Below, in pieces: positions 42,413-42,730 of a stretch of 42,730 nt of DNA. The translations under genes were made by a program, and so were the position numbers. The stretch covers positions 73,094 to 115,823 of the forward strand of contig NZ_JAKNQY010000016.1 of assembly GCF_024494355.1 (NCBI RefSeq). Reading direction: 5' to 3'. A model generated the notes under the pieces. The model saw only the letters and a list, made by a program, of their open reading frames with translations. It had not been told where the DNA came from and did not search any database. The stretch is from Pseudomonas sp. Q11. Lineage in GTDB: Bacteria; Pseudomonadota; Gammaproteobacteria; Pseudomonadales; Pseudomonadaceae. How positions within the stretch are numbered: position 1 is the stretch's first letter; the number at the start of each line of letters is the position of its first letter.

Positions 42413-42730
42413 GATCAGCTTCCTGTGTTCTGACTTGCAGGCCTTCATCTTGCCTGCATCATCGTCCAACGGGAACAGTGGCGTATTGGGCACGATCGAT
42501 CATTCACCGACAATCCCTGGGGGAGCGGGCTTGCTCGCGAAAGCGCTGTGTCAGTCACCCGTGATGCTGGATGTGCCTATGCCATCGCGAGCAGGCTCGC
42601 TCCCACCCTTGATCGCTGCCAGCCGCAGATTCTTCATTCACCGCAAATCCCCTGTGGGAGCGGGCTTCTCGCGATAGCGCTGTGTCAGTCACCCGTGATG
42701 CTGGATGTGCCTATGCCATCGCGAGCAGGC
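42413..42730. repeat. Tandem REPIN array, 134-bp period, running off the window
   Basis: After about 100 bases holding the amn promoter, two REPIN units start at about 42517 and 42652. From AGCGCTGTGTCAGTCACCCG (42542 and 42676) they are identical for over 50 bases to the window end at GCGAGCAGGC. The second unit has lost one G in the head (GGGCTTCTCGCGA instead of GGGCTTGCTCGCGA). The array probably continues beyond 42730. Confidence 0.88.

Overview
The window looks like a chromosomal segment of a fluorescent-group Pseudomonas. Three things suggest this: REP/REPIN palindromes of the Pseudomonas type (GTGGGAGCGGGCTTGCTCGCGA and variants) sit in many intergenic gaps; codon use is GC-rich; and the gene complement (acdS/acdR, a FecI-FecR-receptor iron system, katG, amn, rluE, a DUF2788 protein, a Tc toxin) fits soil and rhizosphere pseudomonads. 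No tRNA, rRNA, integrase, transposase or CRISPR array was seen.

Layout. 1-500 is a tandem REPIN array with a 136-bp period. 545-5332 (minus) is a probable ACC-catabolism operon: acdS (ACC deaminase), two unrecognised small genes, and a second homodimeric-type pyruvate dehydrogenase E1; the Lrp-type regulator acdR is divergent at 5534-6043. ACC deaminase releases 2-oxobutyrate, and an AceE/MdeB-like E1 is a logical enzyme to oxidise it to propionyl-CoA. 6185-10207 is a Fur-controlled cell-surface signalling iron system: Fur box, FecI-type ECF sigma, FecR-type regulator, and a TonB receptor with an N-terminal signalling domain. 10253-10559 is a higA-like antitoxin gene broken by one extra C.

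10560-13974 is an accessory patch. It holds an unrecognised 405-aa protein with a PD-(D/E)XK-like motif, flanked by two 42-bp identical direct REP copies; a stretch with hairpins and a tiny ORF; and a stand-alone M41 (FtsH-protease-like) zinc peptidase. katG (13975-16239) and a methyl-accepting chemotaxis protein (16606-18525) follow.

18792-33185 is the centrepiece, a four-gene Tc (ABC) insecticidal-type toxin locus: tcaA-like plus tcaB-like (a split A subunit, the pore), tcaC-like (B subunit, SpvB/TcdB) and tccC-like (C subunit, RHS cage). The last three are tightly coupled, with ATGA overlaps. The C-terminal ~288 residues of the C subunit, the translocated effector, match no effector class I recognise. 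A FitAB/VapBC-type toxin-antitoxin pair with a perfect palindromic operator and a VOC-family protein follow.

34453-38164 (minus) is a D-amino-acid scavenging operon: GntP-family permease, RpiR-type regulator, N-acyl-D-amino-acid deacylase. The remainder is housekeeping: a SulP anion transporter, a DUF2788 membrane protein, rluE and amn (GTG start). The window ends inside another REPIN array with a 134-bp period.
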